DNA of 64,000 nucleotides from the NCBI GenBank assembly GCA_017656385.1, contig JACDNX010000008.1, positions 1-64,000 on the forward strand, in the 5' to 3' direction. This DNA comes from Thermodesulfobacterium sp. (GTDB taxonomy: Bacteria > Desulfobacterota > Thermodesulfobacteria > Thermodesulfobacteriales > Thermodesulfobacteriaceae). The translations under genes were made by a program, and so were the position numbers. Of this stretch, positions 33,948-43,061 are shown in pieces. The stretch's first letter is position 1. Each line of letters begins with the position of its first letter. Under the pieces are notes generated by a model. It was not told the origin of the DNA. It searched no databases and saw nothing but the letters and a program-made list of their open reading frames with translations.

Positions 33948-34688
33948 TCAAGATTCAAATTGAAAAATAATTTTAGAAAGAATTTCAGATGCTTTACCTC
34001 TTAAAAAATAATCTGTAATAGAATGTGTATAGGGAGTTTCCTCAAAATTTATTTCTACAATTTTGGCATTATTTAATTTTGCAAGATATGGAATTTCAGC
34101 AGCCGGAAAAACAACACCCGAAGTTCCTATAACTAACATAACATCACACTTTTTTGCTTCGTTCTTTGCTTTTTTCCTTACTTCAAAAGGTATAGGTTCT
34201 CCAAAAAAGATTACATCTGGCTTTAAAGGGCTTTTACACTTTGGACAGACAGGATAAGGTAGAGTTTCAATAAGTTCTTTTTTTACCGCTTCTTTTCTAC
34301 CACAATCTAAACATAAAAGCCATTTGCAGTTTCCGTGAAATTCTATAACATTTTTATTTCCAGCTGATTGATGTAGCCCATCTATGTTTTGAGTAATTAC
34401 CGTTTTTAAATATCCTAACTTTTCCATTTCAGCAAGAGCTTTGTGAGAGACATTAGGTTTTGCTTTTAGAACTACTTCAAACATCTCTCTTAACATTTTC
34501 CACACTTTTGCAGGATTTTTTAAAAAAGACTCAATATGAGCAAATTCTTCAGGATCGTATTTAGACCAAAACCCCTGAGATCCTCTAAAAGGAGGAATAC
34601 CGCTTTCTACAGATATACCAGCACCTGTAAAAGCTATTGTATAGTTTGAAGTTTTTATAAGCTCTGCAACTTCTTTATATAGGTCCAT
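33948..34688 (-). CDS. cobB: SIR2-family NAD-dependent deacylase
   Basis: A sirtuin of 247 residues that removes acyl groups from lysines using NAD+. Motifs are AFTGAGISVESGIPPFRG, ITQNIDGLHQ and the catalytic His in EFHGNC. Zinc cysteines are CLDC and CPKC. The ATG at 34688 shares a base with the cutA stop, so the pair is translationally coupled. Confidence 0.93.
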   Translation of the reverse strand: MDLYKEVAELIKTSNYTIAFTGAGISVESGIPPFRGSQGFWSKYDPEEFAHIESFLKNPAKVWKMLREMFEVVLKAKPNVSHKALAEMEKLGYLKTVITQNIDGLHQSAGNKNVIEFHGNCKWLLCLDCGRKEAVKKELIETLPYPVCPKCKSPLKPDVIFFGEPIPFEVRKKAKNEAKKCDVMLVIGTSGVVFPAAEIPYLAKLNNAKIVEINFEETPYTHSITDYFLRGKASEILSKIIFQFES

Positions 34689-35014
34689 CAAATATCTTTT
34701 GTTTCTTTAAGAAGCCAGTTTAAGAAACACTCATTTGTTTTTTTTATTTGAATTTTGGCTATACAAGGACAAGTATAAGAGTGAAGTTCAAGAATTTTCT
34801 TCTCTGCTAATTCTGAAAGAGATTCTTTTGTTTTTACAATCATAATGGATTCTCTTGACTTTTCTATTTTCCCTTCCCACCAATACATTGATGCTATTTG
34901 GGGATATATATTGACACAGGCACAGAGCCTTTCTTTTAAAAGGGCTTCCCCTATTTTTTGAGCCTCCTCTTCAGAACTACAGGTTACATAAAGAAATACG
35001 ATCTTATCCTTCAT
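34688..35014 (-). CDS. cutA: CutA divalent-cation tolerance protein
   Basis: A 108-residue CutA1 trimer-forming protein. The signature LYVTCSSEEEAQKIGEAL with LLKERLCACVNI and the EGKIEKSRE stretch match the family. The precise role, metal tolerance or otherwise, is debated. It lies between moeA and the sirtuin gene and overlaps both, so all three share one transcript. Confidence 0.92.
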   Translation of the reverse strand: MKDKIVFLYVTCSSEEEAQKIGEALLKERLCACVNIYPQIASMYWWEGKIEKSRESIMIVKTKESLSELAEKKILELHSYTCPCIAKIQIKKTNECFLNWLLKETKDI

Positions 35015-36243
35015 AAAATTTCCACCTCCACCTCTTCATCTTTTTCAAATCCCAGAAGATCTTCAGGAATACAAAGTATTCCATTTGCCTTCACTAAGGT
35101 CATAATAAGCCCTGATTTACTTAGAAGTGGAGTAGCAAAAAGATTATTATCTCTTTCTTCTAAGTATACTCTGATAAAATCTGTCCTTCCTGCCTGTGAA
35201 AAAATACTTCTTGTTAATTTAGCTTTAACCTTAGGTTTGTAAATTTTGTCTGTTAACCCAAGCAATCTATGTATTACTGGTTTTACAAATAATTCAAAGC
35301 ATATATAAACAGCTACAGGATGACCTGGAAGACCAAAAACCGGTTTTTGATTACATATACCTGCTATAATTGGTTTTCCTGGTTTAATAGAAACTCCGTG
35401 AAAAATAACTCCTGGTTCACCAAGCTCATTAATGATCTGAGCAGTCATATCTTTTATTCCTGCACTTGTTCCTCCTGTTATTAAAACAATATCTGAGGAT
35501 TCAAAAGCTTTATCAACAACATCTTTAATTTCTTTATAATCATCTTTAACAATCCCCATTTTGAGAGAAACTCCACCTGTTTCTTCAATTAAACCTGCTA
35601 GGACAAAAGAATTAATGTCTCTTACCTTTCCTGGCATTGATTTTTCGGTATGAGGTATGATTTCATCACCTGTAAGAATGATAGAAACTACAGGTTTTTT
35701 AACCACCTTTATCTCAGAAAATCCCAAACCTGCAAGTGCACCTATGTCCTGAGGCTTTAATTTGTGTCCCTTCGGTATTACAATCTCTCCCTTTTTAATA
35801 TCTTCATCTTCAAAAATTACATTTTCACCAGGACCAACAGGTTTTAAAACTTCTATCAAATCAGAAGAGACAACATTTACATGTTCAACCATTACCACTG
35901 CATCTGCTCCCTCTGGAAGCATTCCTCCTGTTCCAATTTCAGCACATTCACCAGGTCCCAAAGAAAAATCAGGAGCTGATCCCATTTGGATACGAGCTTT
36001 TACAGTTAAATAAGCAGGCATCGTTTCTTTAGCTCCGAAAGTGTCCTGAGATCTTACTGCAAAGCCATCAACAGTTGACCTTCTAAAGCCAGGAAGATTT
36101 TCAGAGGCATAAATATCTTCAAAAGTGACTCTATGATAAGCTTTTTCTATAGGGATAACCTCGTAAGATAAATTCTTAGGGTTTATACGCTTTAAGAAAA
36201 GTTCAATGCTCTTTTTTAAAGTAAGATATTTTTTGTCAAGCAT
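35011..36243 (-). CDS. moeA: Molybdopterin molybdenumtransferase MoeA
   Basis: MoeA inserts molybdate (or tungstate) into adenylylated molybdopterin. The protein has 410 residues with the usual MoeA domains: STVDGFAV near residue 55, and the catalytic domain with LTGDEI, TGGTSAGIKD and KPGKPI-type loops. It is the only MoeA on the minus strand; a second MoeA is fused to another domain at 41130. It is divergent from fdhA, the enzyme that needs this cofactor. Confidence 0.94.
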   Translation of the reverse strand: MLDKKYLTLKKSIELFLKRINPKNLSYEVIPIEKAYHRVTFEDIYASENLPGFRRSTVDGFAVRSQDTFGAKETMPAYLTVKARIQMGSAPDFSLGPGECAEIGTGGMLPEGADAVVMVEHVNVVSSDLIEVLKPVGPGENVIFEDEDIKKGEIVIPKGHKLKPQDIGALAGLGFSEIKVVKKPVVSIILTGDEIIPHTEKSMPGKVRDINSFVLAGLIEETGGVSLKMGIVKDDYKEIKDVVDKAFESSDIVLITGGTSAGIKDMTAQIINELGEPGVIFHGVSIKPGKPIIAGICNQKPVFGLPGHPVAVYICFELFVKPVIHRLLGLTDKIYKPKVKAKLTRSIFSQAGRTDFIRVYLEERDNNLFATPLLSKSGLIMTLVKANGILCIPEDLLGFEKDEEVEVEIL

Positions 36244-36393
36244 TGTGTTAACACTTAATTATAACTTAAGGATTTAAAAAAATAAATGCATAAATTTTTA
36301 AATAAAGAAGAAAAAAAGAAAGAAATTAAGTTTAAATAAATCAAAAAAAATAAAAATTATACAAAAAACAAAGAGGATTAGTTAAAATAGGAA

Positions 36394-36422
36394 TTGACTT
36401 AATAATACTTTCAAAATAATTT
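36394..36422 (+). promoter_or_regulatory. Candidate promoter of the formate dehydrogenase operon
   Basis: TTGACT (36394-36399) and TAATTT (36417-36422) are 17 bases apart. The start would be near 36430, with a leader of about 50 bases and a GGGAGGTG site before the ATG. No sigma-54 site is seen. Confidence 0.45.
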
Positions 36423-36481
36423 AATAGTTATAAAAATAAAAAAAATTTTATAAAGTATGATAATAAAAGGGAGGTGTTACT

Positions 36482-39400
36482 ATGGATGTTAAATTTACAA
36501 GGAGGGATTTTTTAAAGTTATCCATAGGTTCTTTGGTTTTAAGCTCCTTAGGAATAAACTTAGAGCCTGTTAAAGCATATGCGAAAGAGCTCAAAATTAA
36601 GAATGCTAAAGAAACGACAACCATTTGTCCTTACTGTTCTGTGGGATGTGGAATTATTGTTTATTCTAAAGGAGGAAAGGTAGTAAATACAGAGGGAGAT
36701 CCTGATCATGTTATTAGTAGAGGTAAGCTTTGTCCAAAAGGTGCTTCACTTTATCAGCTTGCCAATAATCCCACAAGACTTTTGAAACCACTCTATCGTG
36801 CACCCTATTCTGACAAATGGAAAGAGGTTTCTTGGGACTGGGCTCTTGATAGAATTGCTAAACTGGTAAAGAAAACCAGAGACAAATATTTTATTTACAA
36901 AAACGAAAAAGGTCAGGTGGTAAACAGAGTGGAAGCAATTGCCCATGTAGGTTCTGCTGCTCTTGATAACGAAGAGTGTTACATTTTACAAAAATTTTTG
37001 AGGGCGCTGGGAATTGTATATATAGAGCATCAGGCGCGTATATGACATAGTGCAACAGTGGCGGCTCTGGCAGAGTCGTTCGGAAGAGGAGCTATGACAA
37101 ATCATTGGGTTGATATGAAAAACTCTGATGTAATTTTAGTAATGGGTGGAAATCCTGCTGAAAATCATCCAGTATCCATGCAATGGATACTCAAAGCTAA
37201 AAAAGAAAGAGGAGCAAAGTTAATTGTAGTTGATCCTAAATATACAAGAACAGCCTCTCAGGCAGATCTTTTTATTCAGATTCGTCCAGGAACAGATATA
37301 GCTTTTCTTGGAGGGTTGGTTAAGTATATTATTGATAATGAACTTTACTTTAAAGACTACATAGTAAATTATACAGATGCAGCCTTTTTAGTAGATCCTA
37401 ATTTTAAGGATACCGAAGATTTGGGTGGTGTATTTTCTGGATACGATCCTAAAAAGAAAAAATATAATAAATCCACTTGGAAGTATCAACTTGATGAGAA
37501 TGGAATTCCCAAGAAGGATCCTACTTTAAAGGATCCTAACTGTGTATTTCAGTTATTGAAAAAGCATTTTTCAAGATACACCATAGATGTGGTTTCTGAA
37601 ATTACTGGTGCACCAAAAGAAAAGATTTTAGAGGCTTACAAGATTTATGCTTCAACTGGAAAGCCGAACAGAGTTGCAACTGAATGTTATGCAATGGGAT
37701 GGACTCAGCATACAGTGGGAACACAGAATATTAGATGTATGGCAATTATTCAGCTCCTTCTCGGAAATATTGGAATGGCTGGTGGTGGAGTAAATGCATT
37801 AAGAGGAGAATCTAATGTTCAGGGTTCAACAGACATGTGTCTACTTTTCCACATTTTGCCTGGTTATTTACCTATGGTCAGAGCTTCTCATGTGGATTTG
37901 AAGACTTATATTAAAAAAACAACCCCTAAGAGTAATGATCCCAAGAGTTTGAACTGGTGGAAGCACAGATCCAAATATATTGTTAGTCTGCTTAAGGCTT
38001 TCTGGGGAGATTATGCAACTCCTGAGAATGATTTTTGTTTTAACTACCTACCCAAACTTGACGACGGCAAAGCTTATAGCTGGTATGACCTTTTTGATGC
38101 TATGTATAAAGGTAAAATCAAAGGATTTTTTGCCTGGGGACAAAATCCTGCATGTTCCAGTGCTAATGCTAATAAAGCAAGACAGGCTCTTTCAAAGCTT
38201 GACTGGTTAGTATGTGTGAATCTTTGGGATAGTGAAACAGCTTCTTTCTGGAAAGGACCTGGAATGGATCCAAAGAAAGTAAAAACAGAGGTATTTTTAC
38301 TTCCGGCTGCAGCTTCAGTTGAAAAAGAAGGAAGTATTACAAATTCTGGAAGATGGTTGCAATGGAGATACAAAGCAGTTGAACCACCTGGGGAAGCAAG
38401 ACGCGATGCAGAGATTGTAGATGAGCTTTATAAAAGAATAAAAGCTTTATATGAAAAAGAAGGTGGAGCTTTTCCTGATCCTATAGTTAAACTTAACTGG
38501 AATTATGGAGATGGTGAGGTAGATACTAAACTTATTGCTAAGGAAGTAAATGGATACTTTACCAAGGATACCACAGTTAAGGGTAAAAGATTTAGAAAAG
38601 GTCAACAGGTTCCCAATTTTGTTTACTTGAAGGATGATGGATCAACTGCATGTGGAAACTGGCTTTATTCAGGAAGTTATACAGAAGAAGGAAATATGAT
38701 GGCAAGGAGAGAGAAAATTGATCCTACAGGACTTGGAATGTATCCGAAGTGGGCATGGTGCTGGCCTGTTAATAGAAGAGTTCTTTATAACCGTGCAAGT
38801 GTTGATCTGATGGGTAATCCATGGGATCCTGAAAGACCAGTTATTAAATGGAATCCTTCCACAAAGAAGTGGGTTGGAGATGTGCCTGATGGACCACAGC
38901 CTCCTCTTGCTCTTGGTGGTGTGTTGCCATTTATTATGAAACCAACAGGTGTAGGAACTATATTTGGAAAAGGTCGTGCAGATGGACCATTCCCCACACA
39001 TTATGAACCTGCAGAGTCTCCATTTAAGAACATACTTTATCCAAAAGTTAGAATTAACCCTGTTGCAAGGATATTTAAGGATACTCCTGTTGACAAATTG
39101 GTATTAGGTGGAGATCCAAGATTTCCTTATATTGCAACTACATACAGAGTTACAGAACATTGGCAGACAGGTCTTATGACAAGGAATATGCCTTGGCTTC
39201 TTGAACTTGAACCTCAGGTATTTGTAGAGATGAGCAAAGAACTTGCTAAGGAGATTGGAGTAAAAAGCGGAGATAAAGTGATTGTTACTTCTCCAAGAGG
39301 AAAAATTTGGGCGATAGCAGTAGTTACTGAAAGAATTAAACCTTTAAGAATTGAGGGACATACTTGTCATATAGTAGGAATACCATGGCATTATGGATGG

Positions 39401-39520
39401 AGATGGCCTGAAGATGGAAGTGGAGGAGATAGTGTCAACCTTCTTACTCCACCTGCTCATGATCCGAATACCTCTATTCAGGAAACTAAATGCTTTGCAG
39501 TAAATATAAAAAGGGCATAA
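36482..39520 (+). CDS. fdhA: Formate dehydrogenase alpha subunit, selenocysteine protein
   Basis: One 1012-residue protein if TGA at 37043-37045 is read as selenocysteine 188. The context QARI-U-HSATVAALAESFGRGAMTNHW matches the QARV-U-H motif of FdnG/FdhA. Residues 6-12 hold the Tat motif TRRDFLK, so it is exported. A 4Fe-4S site (CPYCSVGCG) and the molybdopterin domains follow. It oxidises formate (Mo or W bis-MGD) in the periplasm and passes electrons to FdhB. There is no frameshift: both sides of the TGA are in the same frame. It heads the fdhA-fdhB-fdhE-moeA operon. Confidence 0.94.
37043..37080 (+). promoter_or_regulatory. UGA selenocysteine codon with SECIS-like hairpin
   Basis: After TGA (37043-37045) and a gap of 14 bases comes a stem of nine pairs, GGCGGCTCT (37060-37068) with AGAGTCGTT (37072-37080), closed by a GGC loop and including three G-T pairs. 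Position and shape fit a bacterial SECIS for SelB. The encoded peptide is VAALAESF, so the hairpin is under coding constraint. Confidence 0.75.
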
Positions 39521-39528
39521 AACCACTT

Positions 39529-39554
39529 AAGGGAGAGGAATTACCCTCTCCCTT
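39529..39554 (+). repeat. Intercistronic hairpin, fdhA-fdhB
   Basis: AAGGGAGAGG (39529-39538) and CCTCTCCCTT (39545-39554) form a ten-pair stem with a six-base loop. There is no T-tract. It probably stabilises or processes the mRNA and may lower fdhB-distal read-through. Confidence 0.65.
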
Positions 39555-39584
39555 GTGTAACTTAGGATAAAAAGGAGGGGAAAA

Positions 39585-40301
39585 ATGGGAAGGAAAGCGT
39601 TACTTATAACTCCAGAGTTATGTATAGGATGTAGAGCTTGTCAGGTAGCATGTAAATCCTGGAATAATTTACCTGCAGAGAAAACAAAAAATAATGGAAC
39701 TCATGAAAATCCACCAGATCTTTCAGGGTATACTTATGTGAAAATAAGGTTTATAGAAAAAGAAGTTAAAGGTGAGGTAAAATGGCTTTTTGTTCGTCAA
39801 TCGTGTATGCATTGTGGTGAGCCTGCATGTGTGCAGGTGTGCCCAGTAGGAGCTATGCAGAAGGATCCTGAAACAGGTATTGTTTTTTACGATAAAAGCA
39901 TATGTATAGGTTGTCAGGCATGTAGATCAGCCTGTCCTTTTGATGTCCCAAGATATGATAAAGAAGGTAAAATTAGTAAGTGTTATATGTGTATAGATAG
40001 AGTAAAAGCTGGACTTGAACCTGCTTGTGCTAAAACCTGTCCTACGGGAGCTATAAAATTTGGAGAAAGAGATGAGCTTATAGCACAGGCTAAAGCTGAG
40101 GGATTCAAGGTGCTTTACGGAGAAAAGGAACTTGGAGGATTGGGAGTAATATTTGCACTCAATAGAGAGCCAGCTTATTACAACCTTGTAGAAAATCCGA
40201 AGGCACCTGAGAAAGTTGTTGCTCTTGGAGAAATGCTTAAGATTCTTGTTGCTAAGGGAATTCCTATTAACAATTCTATAATTAAAGAGTTTCTGAGCTA
40301 A
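39585..40301 (+). CDS. fdhB: Formate dehydrogenase beta (iron-sulfur) subunit
   Basis: A 238-residue electron-transfer subunit with cysteines for four 4Fe-4S clusters: CIGCRACQVAC, CMHCGEPAC with VCPVGAM, CIGCQACRSACPF, and CYMCIDRV with CAKTCPTG. It takes electrons from FdhA. There is no signal peptide, so it is probably carried out with FdhA by Tat. It lacks the C-terminal membrane helix of FdnH/FdoH, suggesting a soluble FdhAB dimer. A GGAGG site precedes the ATG. Confidence 0.93.
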   Translation: MGRKALLITPELCIGCRACQVACKSWNNLPAEKTKNNGTHENPPDLSGYTYVKIRFIEKEVKGEVKWLFVRQSCMHCGEPACVQVCPVGAMQKDPETGIVFYDKSICIGCQACRSACPFDVPRYDKEGKISKCYMCIDRVKAGLEPACAKTCPTGAIKFGERDELIAQAKAEGFKVLYGEKELGGLGVIFALNREPAYYNLVENPKAPEKVVALGEMLKILVAKGIPINNSIIKEFLS

Positions 40302-40324
40302 AAATTTTCCTTCCTCTTCAAGAT

Positions 40325-40351
40325 AGAAGGGGGCTCCCCCCTTCTTTTTTT
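40325..40351 (+). terminator. Rho-independent terminator after fdhB
   Basis: AGAAGGGGG (40325-40333) and CCCCCTTCT (40337-40345) form a nine-pair stem with loop CTC, followed by a run of T to 40351. It would separate fdhAB from fdhE and moeA unless read through. Confidence 0.85.
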
Positions 40352-40383
40352 CAAATTGTAAAGTATTATATTAGAGGTGTTTT

Positions 40384-41127
40384 ATGGATGTTGAAGTTAT
40401 AATTAAAAAACTAAAAGAAGAAAAACCCTATTTAAAAAGTCCTTTAGAATTATATGAAAAAGTGCTGACTTTTAATAAAAATTGTAAAAAAATTTTGGAG
40501 AAGGAAACTCAAAATAGTTTATTAAATAAGATCATTGATGAGTTTTCAGGTCTTTTTGAAATACCTTACGAATTTGCTTCTTTTTTAAAATCTTCAATTA
40601 TTAATAGTGGCAAAGATCCTTTTAAAGAACCAAGAAGTATTTTAGAGCTTCCTGTAAGTGAGGAAGAAGTTTCCAGAGAGGAAATCAGTAGAGCTCTCTT
40701 TATTCTTTCAAAACCTTTTTTTGCAAGGTATAGAGAAACTTTAAAAGAAAAGAAAAAATTTGAAGAAACTGGAAAGTGTGGTGTTTGTGGAGCACATGTA
40801 TCTTTAACCATGATAGATGAAGAAAATAGAAGACATATGGTTTGCACTGTATGTGGTCATAAAGAAGAAATATTCAGAATAGGATGTAGCTACTGTATGC
40901 AAAAGGTATGTGAAAAGATAGATCTTTTAGTGGATGAGGATGAGATAAGAGTTGAGCTCTGTAAAGATTGTAAGACCTATATAAAAAGTTTTAAAGATGA
41001 AGTGTATCAAAAATATAAAGATCCCTATTTGATAGATATAATTAGTATGCCTCTTGATGTTGTTGCTCAGGAAAGAGGTTATATAAGAAGGTCTCCAAAT
41101 ATAATAGGGATAAAGGAAATAGTCTAA
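40384..41127 (+). CDS. fdhE: FdhE-like formate dehydrogenase accessory protein
   Basis: A 247-residue protein with an N-terminal helical half and a zinc/iron-type C-terminal half. It has four CxxC motifs: CGVCG, CTVCG, CSYC and CKDC. FdhE binds the catalytic subunit and helps maturation or export of formate dehydrogenase. The position after fdhAB supports it. There is no strong ribosome site, and the 3' end lies two bases before the moeA fusion. Confidence 0.82.
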   Translation: MDVEVIIKKLKEEKPYLKSPLELYEKVLTFNKNCKKILEKETQNSLLNKIIDEFSGLFEIPYEFASFLKSSIINSGKDPFKEPRSILELPVSEEEVSREEISRALFILSKPFFARYRETLKEKKKFEETGKCGVCGAHVSLTMIDEENRRHMVCTVCGHKEEIFRIGCSYCMQKVCEKIDLLVDEDEIRVELCKDCKTYIKSFKDEVYQKYKDPYLIDIISMPLDVVAQERGYIRRSPNIIGIKEIV

Positions 41128-41129
41128 AA

Positions 41130-43061
41130 GTGGAGAAGAAAGTTTTTCACGAGCTTCTCCCTTTTGATTCTGCACTTAAGCTTCTTTTAGAAAATTTTAA
41201 AGAAAAAGTTTTCTATCCCTTATCTTCGGAAACAATCTCAGTTAAAGATGCGCTTAATAGAGTGACAGCAGAGCCTGTTTTTGCCAGAATTTCTTCTCCT
41301 TATTTTCATTCTTCTGCTATGGACGGTTATGCAGTCAGGGCAAAAAGTACTTTTTCTGCTACAGAAAAAGATCCTGTAAAGTTAGAAATTGGAAAAGAAG
41401 CTATCTGGATTGAAACAGGAGATCCGCTTCCAGAGGATTTTGACGCAGTTATTCCTGTTGAGGAAGTTAATGTCTATGAAAACTACATTGAGATTTATAA
41501 AGCCTATCCACCCTATCACGATGTAAGACCTGTTGGTGAGGACATAGTTGCTACAGAGCTTATAATACCTGAGAACCACTTTGTCAGACCTGTAGATATA
41601 GGTGCTATGCTTGCAAGCGGAATTTTGAAGATTAAAGTAAGGAAAAAGCCTTTAGCAGGAATAATTCCTACAGGCTCAGAATTAATAGAGCCGGAAAGGA
41701 TAGAAGAAGGAGCTTTAAAGCCTCCGGCTCTTATTGAATATAATTCCTCGGTTCTGGCAAATCTTATAAAAGAAGACGGTGGAGAAGCTAAGGTATATCC
41801 AATTGCTAAAGATGAAGAAAAAGATATAGAAGAAAGTATTTTGAAAGCCTGTGAGGAATGTGACCTTATTCTTCTAAATGCAGGTTCTGGTTATGGTAAG
41901 GAGGATTTTACTTACAAAGTATTGAGCAAACTCGGGGAAATTATTATAAATGGTGTAGCTATAAAGCCTGGCAAACCTTTTATAGCGGGATTTGTTGAAA
42001 ATAAACCTGTTCTGGGAATTCCTGGTTATCCTGTTTCAGCCTTTTTTTGCTATCATCTATTTGTCAAACCACTTATAGAAATGTATTTAGGTGCAAAGCT
42101 GAGAAGAGAAGAAAAAATTCAGGCAACACTTTCAAGAGGTATATCCTCCGGCATAGGGGTGGACGAATTTGTAAGGGTTAAGGTGGGAAAGGTTGGAGAT
42201 AAGTATATTGTTTCTCCTGTAGGAAGGGGTGCAGGTCTTCTTATGTCGGTTGTAAGAGCAGATGGCTATATTGTGATACCTTCTGGCTCTGAAGGATATT
42301 CTCAGGAACAGACTGTAGATGTCTATCTCTGGAAGTCAAAGGAAGAAATTGACAATACCATTGTTTGTATAGGAAGTCATGATAACACCCTTGATATTCT
42401 TTACAATTATTTGAGAAAAAAATATCCCCATATAAGTCTTTCTTCTGCTCATGTTGGTTCTATGGGAGGACTTATTGCTGTAAAAAAAGGAGAGGCACAT
42501 ATAGCAGGAACTCATCTTCTGGATGAAACAACTGGAGAATATAATATACCTTTTATCAAAAGACTTTTGCTTGAAAAAAAGGTAGTGTTAATAAATCTGG
42601 TATACAGGACTCAGGGATTGATTGTAAGAAAGGGAAATCCAAAGAATATAAAAGGTTTTGAAGATTTGAAAAGAGAAGATGTGGTTTTTATCAATAGACA
42701 GGCTGGTTCTGGAACAAGACTTCTTCTGGATAAGCATTTAAGGGAAATAGGAATAAATCCTTCTCAAATTAGAGGATACGAAAATGAAGAATATACACAT
42801 ATGGGAGTTGCACAGGCTGTTGCAAGTGGTAGAGCAGATGTAGGTTTAGGCATTTTGGCAGCAGCAAAGGCGCTGGATCTTGATTTTATCCCGGTAGCAG
42901 AAGAAAGATACGATATCCTTATTGCAAAAGAATTTTTAGAGCTGGAAATTATCCAGGCACTTCTTGATGTAATAAAGAATGATGAAGAATTTAAAAAAGC
43001 AGTTTTATCCTTAGGAGGATATGATATAAGAGATATGGGAAAAATAGTTTACGAAAGTTAA
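41130..43061 (+). CDS. MoeA fused to a periplasmic-binding-like domain
   Basis: A 643-residue protein with GTG start. Residues 1-400 or so are a MoeA (SSAMDGYAV, PTGSELIEP, NAGSGYGKEDF, KPGKPFIAGF). Residues about 405-643 are a LysR-substrate/PBP-type domain (IGSHDNTLDILYN, AGTHLLDETTGEYNI, FINRQAGSGTRLLLDKHL, GLGILAAAKALDLDFIPVAEERYDI, cited in part). The fusion is known in archaea and some thermophiles, where the binding domain is thought to recognise molybdate, tungstate or a related ligand. It is the last gene of the formate dehydrogenase operon and overlaps convergent yihY by four bases. Confidence 0.87.
   Translation: MEKKVFHELLPFDSALKLLLENFKEKVFYPLSSETISVKDALNRVTAEPVFARISSPYFHSSAMDGYAVRAKSTFSATEKDPVKLEIGKEAIWIETGDPLPEDFDAVIPVEEVNVYENYIEIYKAYPPYHDVRPVGEDIVATELIIPENHFVRPVDIGAMLASGILKIKVRKKPLAGIIPTGSELIEPERIEEGALKPPALIEYNSSVLANLIKEDGGEAKVYPIAKDEEKDIEESILKACEECDLILLNAGSGYGKEDFTYKVLSKLGEIIINGVAIKPGKPFIAGFVENKPVLGIPGYPVSAFFCYHLFVKPLIEMYLGAKLRREEKIQATLSRGISSGIGVDEFVRVKVGKVGDKYIVSPVGRGAGLLMSVVRADGYIVIPSGSEGYSQEQTVDVYLWKSKEEIDNTIVCIGSHDNTLDILYNYLRKKYPHISLSSAHVGSMGGLIAVKKGEAHIAGTHLLDETTGEYNIPFIKRLLLEKKVVLINLVYRTQGLIVRKGNPKNIKGFEDLKREDVVFINRQAGSGTRLLLDKHLREIGINPSQIRGYENEEYTHMGVAQAVASGRADVGLGILAAAKALDLDFIPVAEERYDILIAKEFLELEIIQALLDVIKNDEEFKKAVLSLGGYDIRDMGKIVYES

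Noticed and set aside
36482-37045. A truncated 187-residue formate dehydrogenase or a nonsense pseudogene
   Set aside because: The TGA sits at the known selenocysteine site, the frame continues, and a SECIS-like hairpin follows.
38074-39001. Long reading frames on the minus strand inside fdhA
   Set aside because: They are shadows of the conserved fdhA coding frame and match nothing known.
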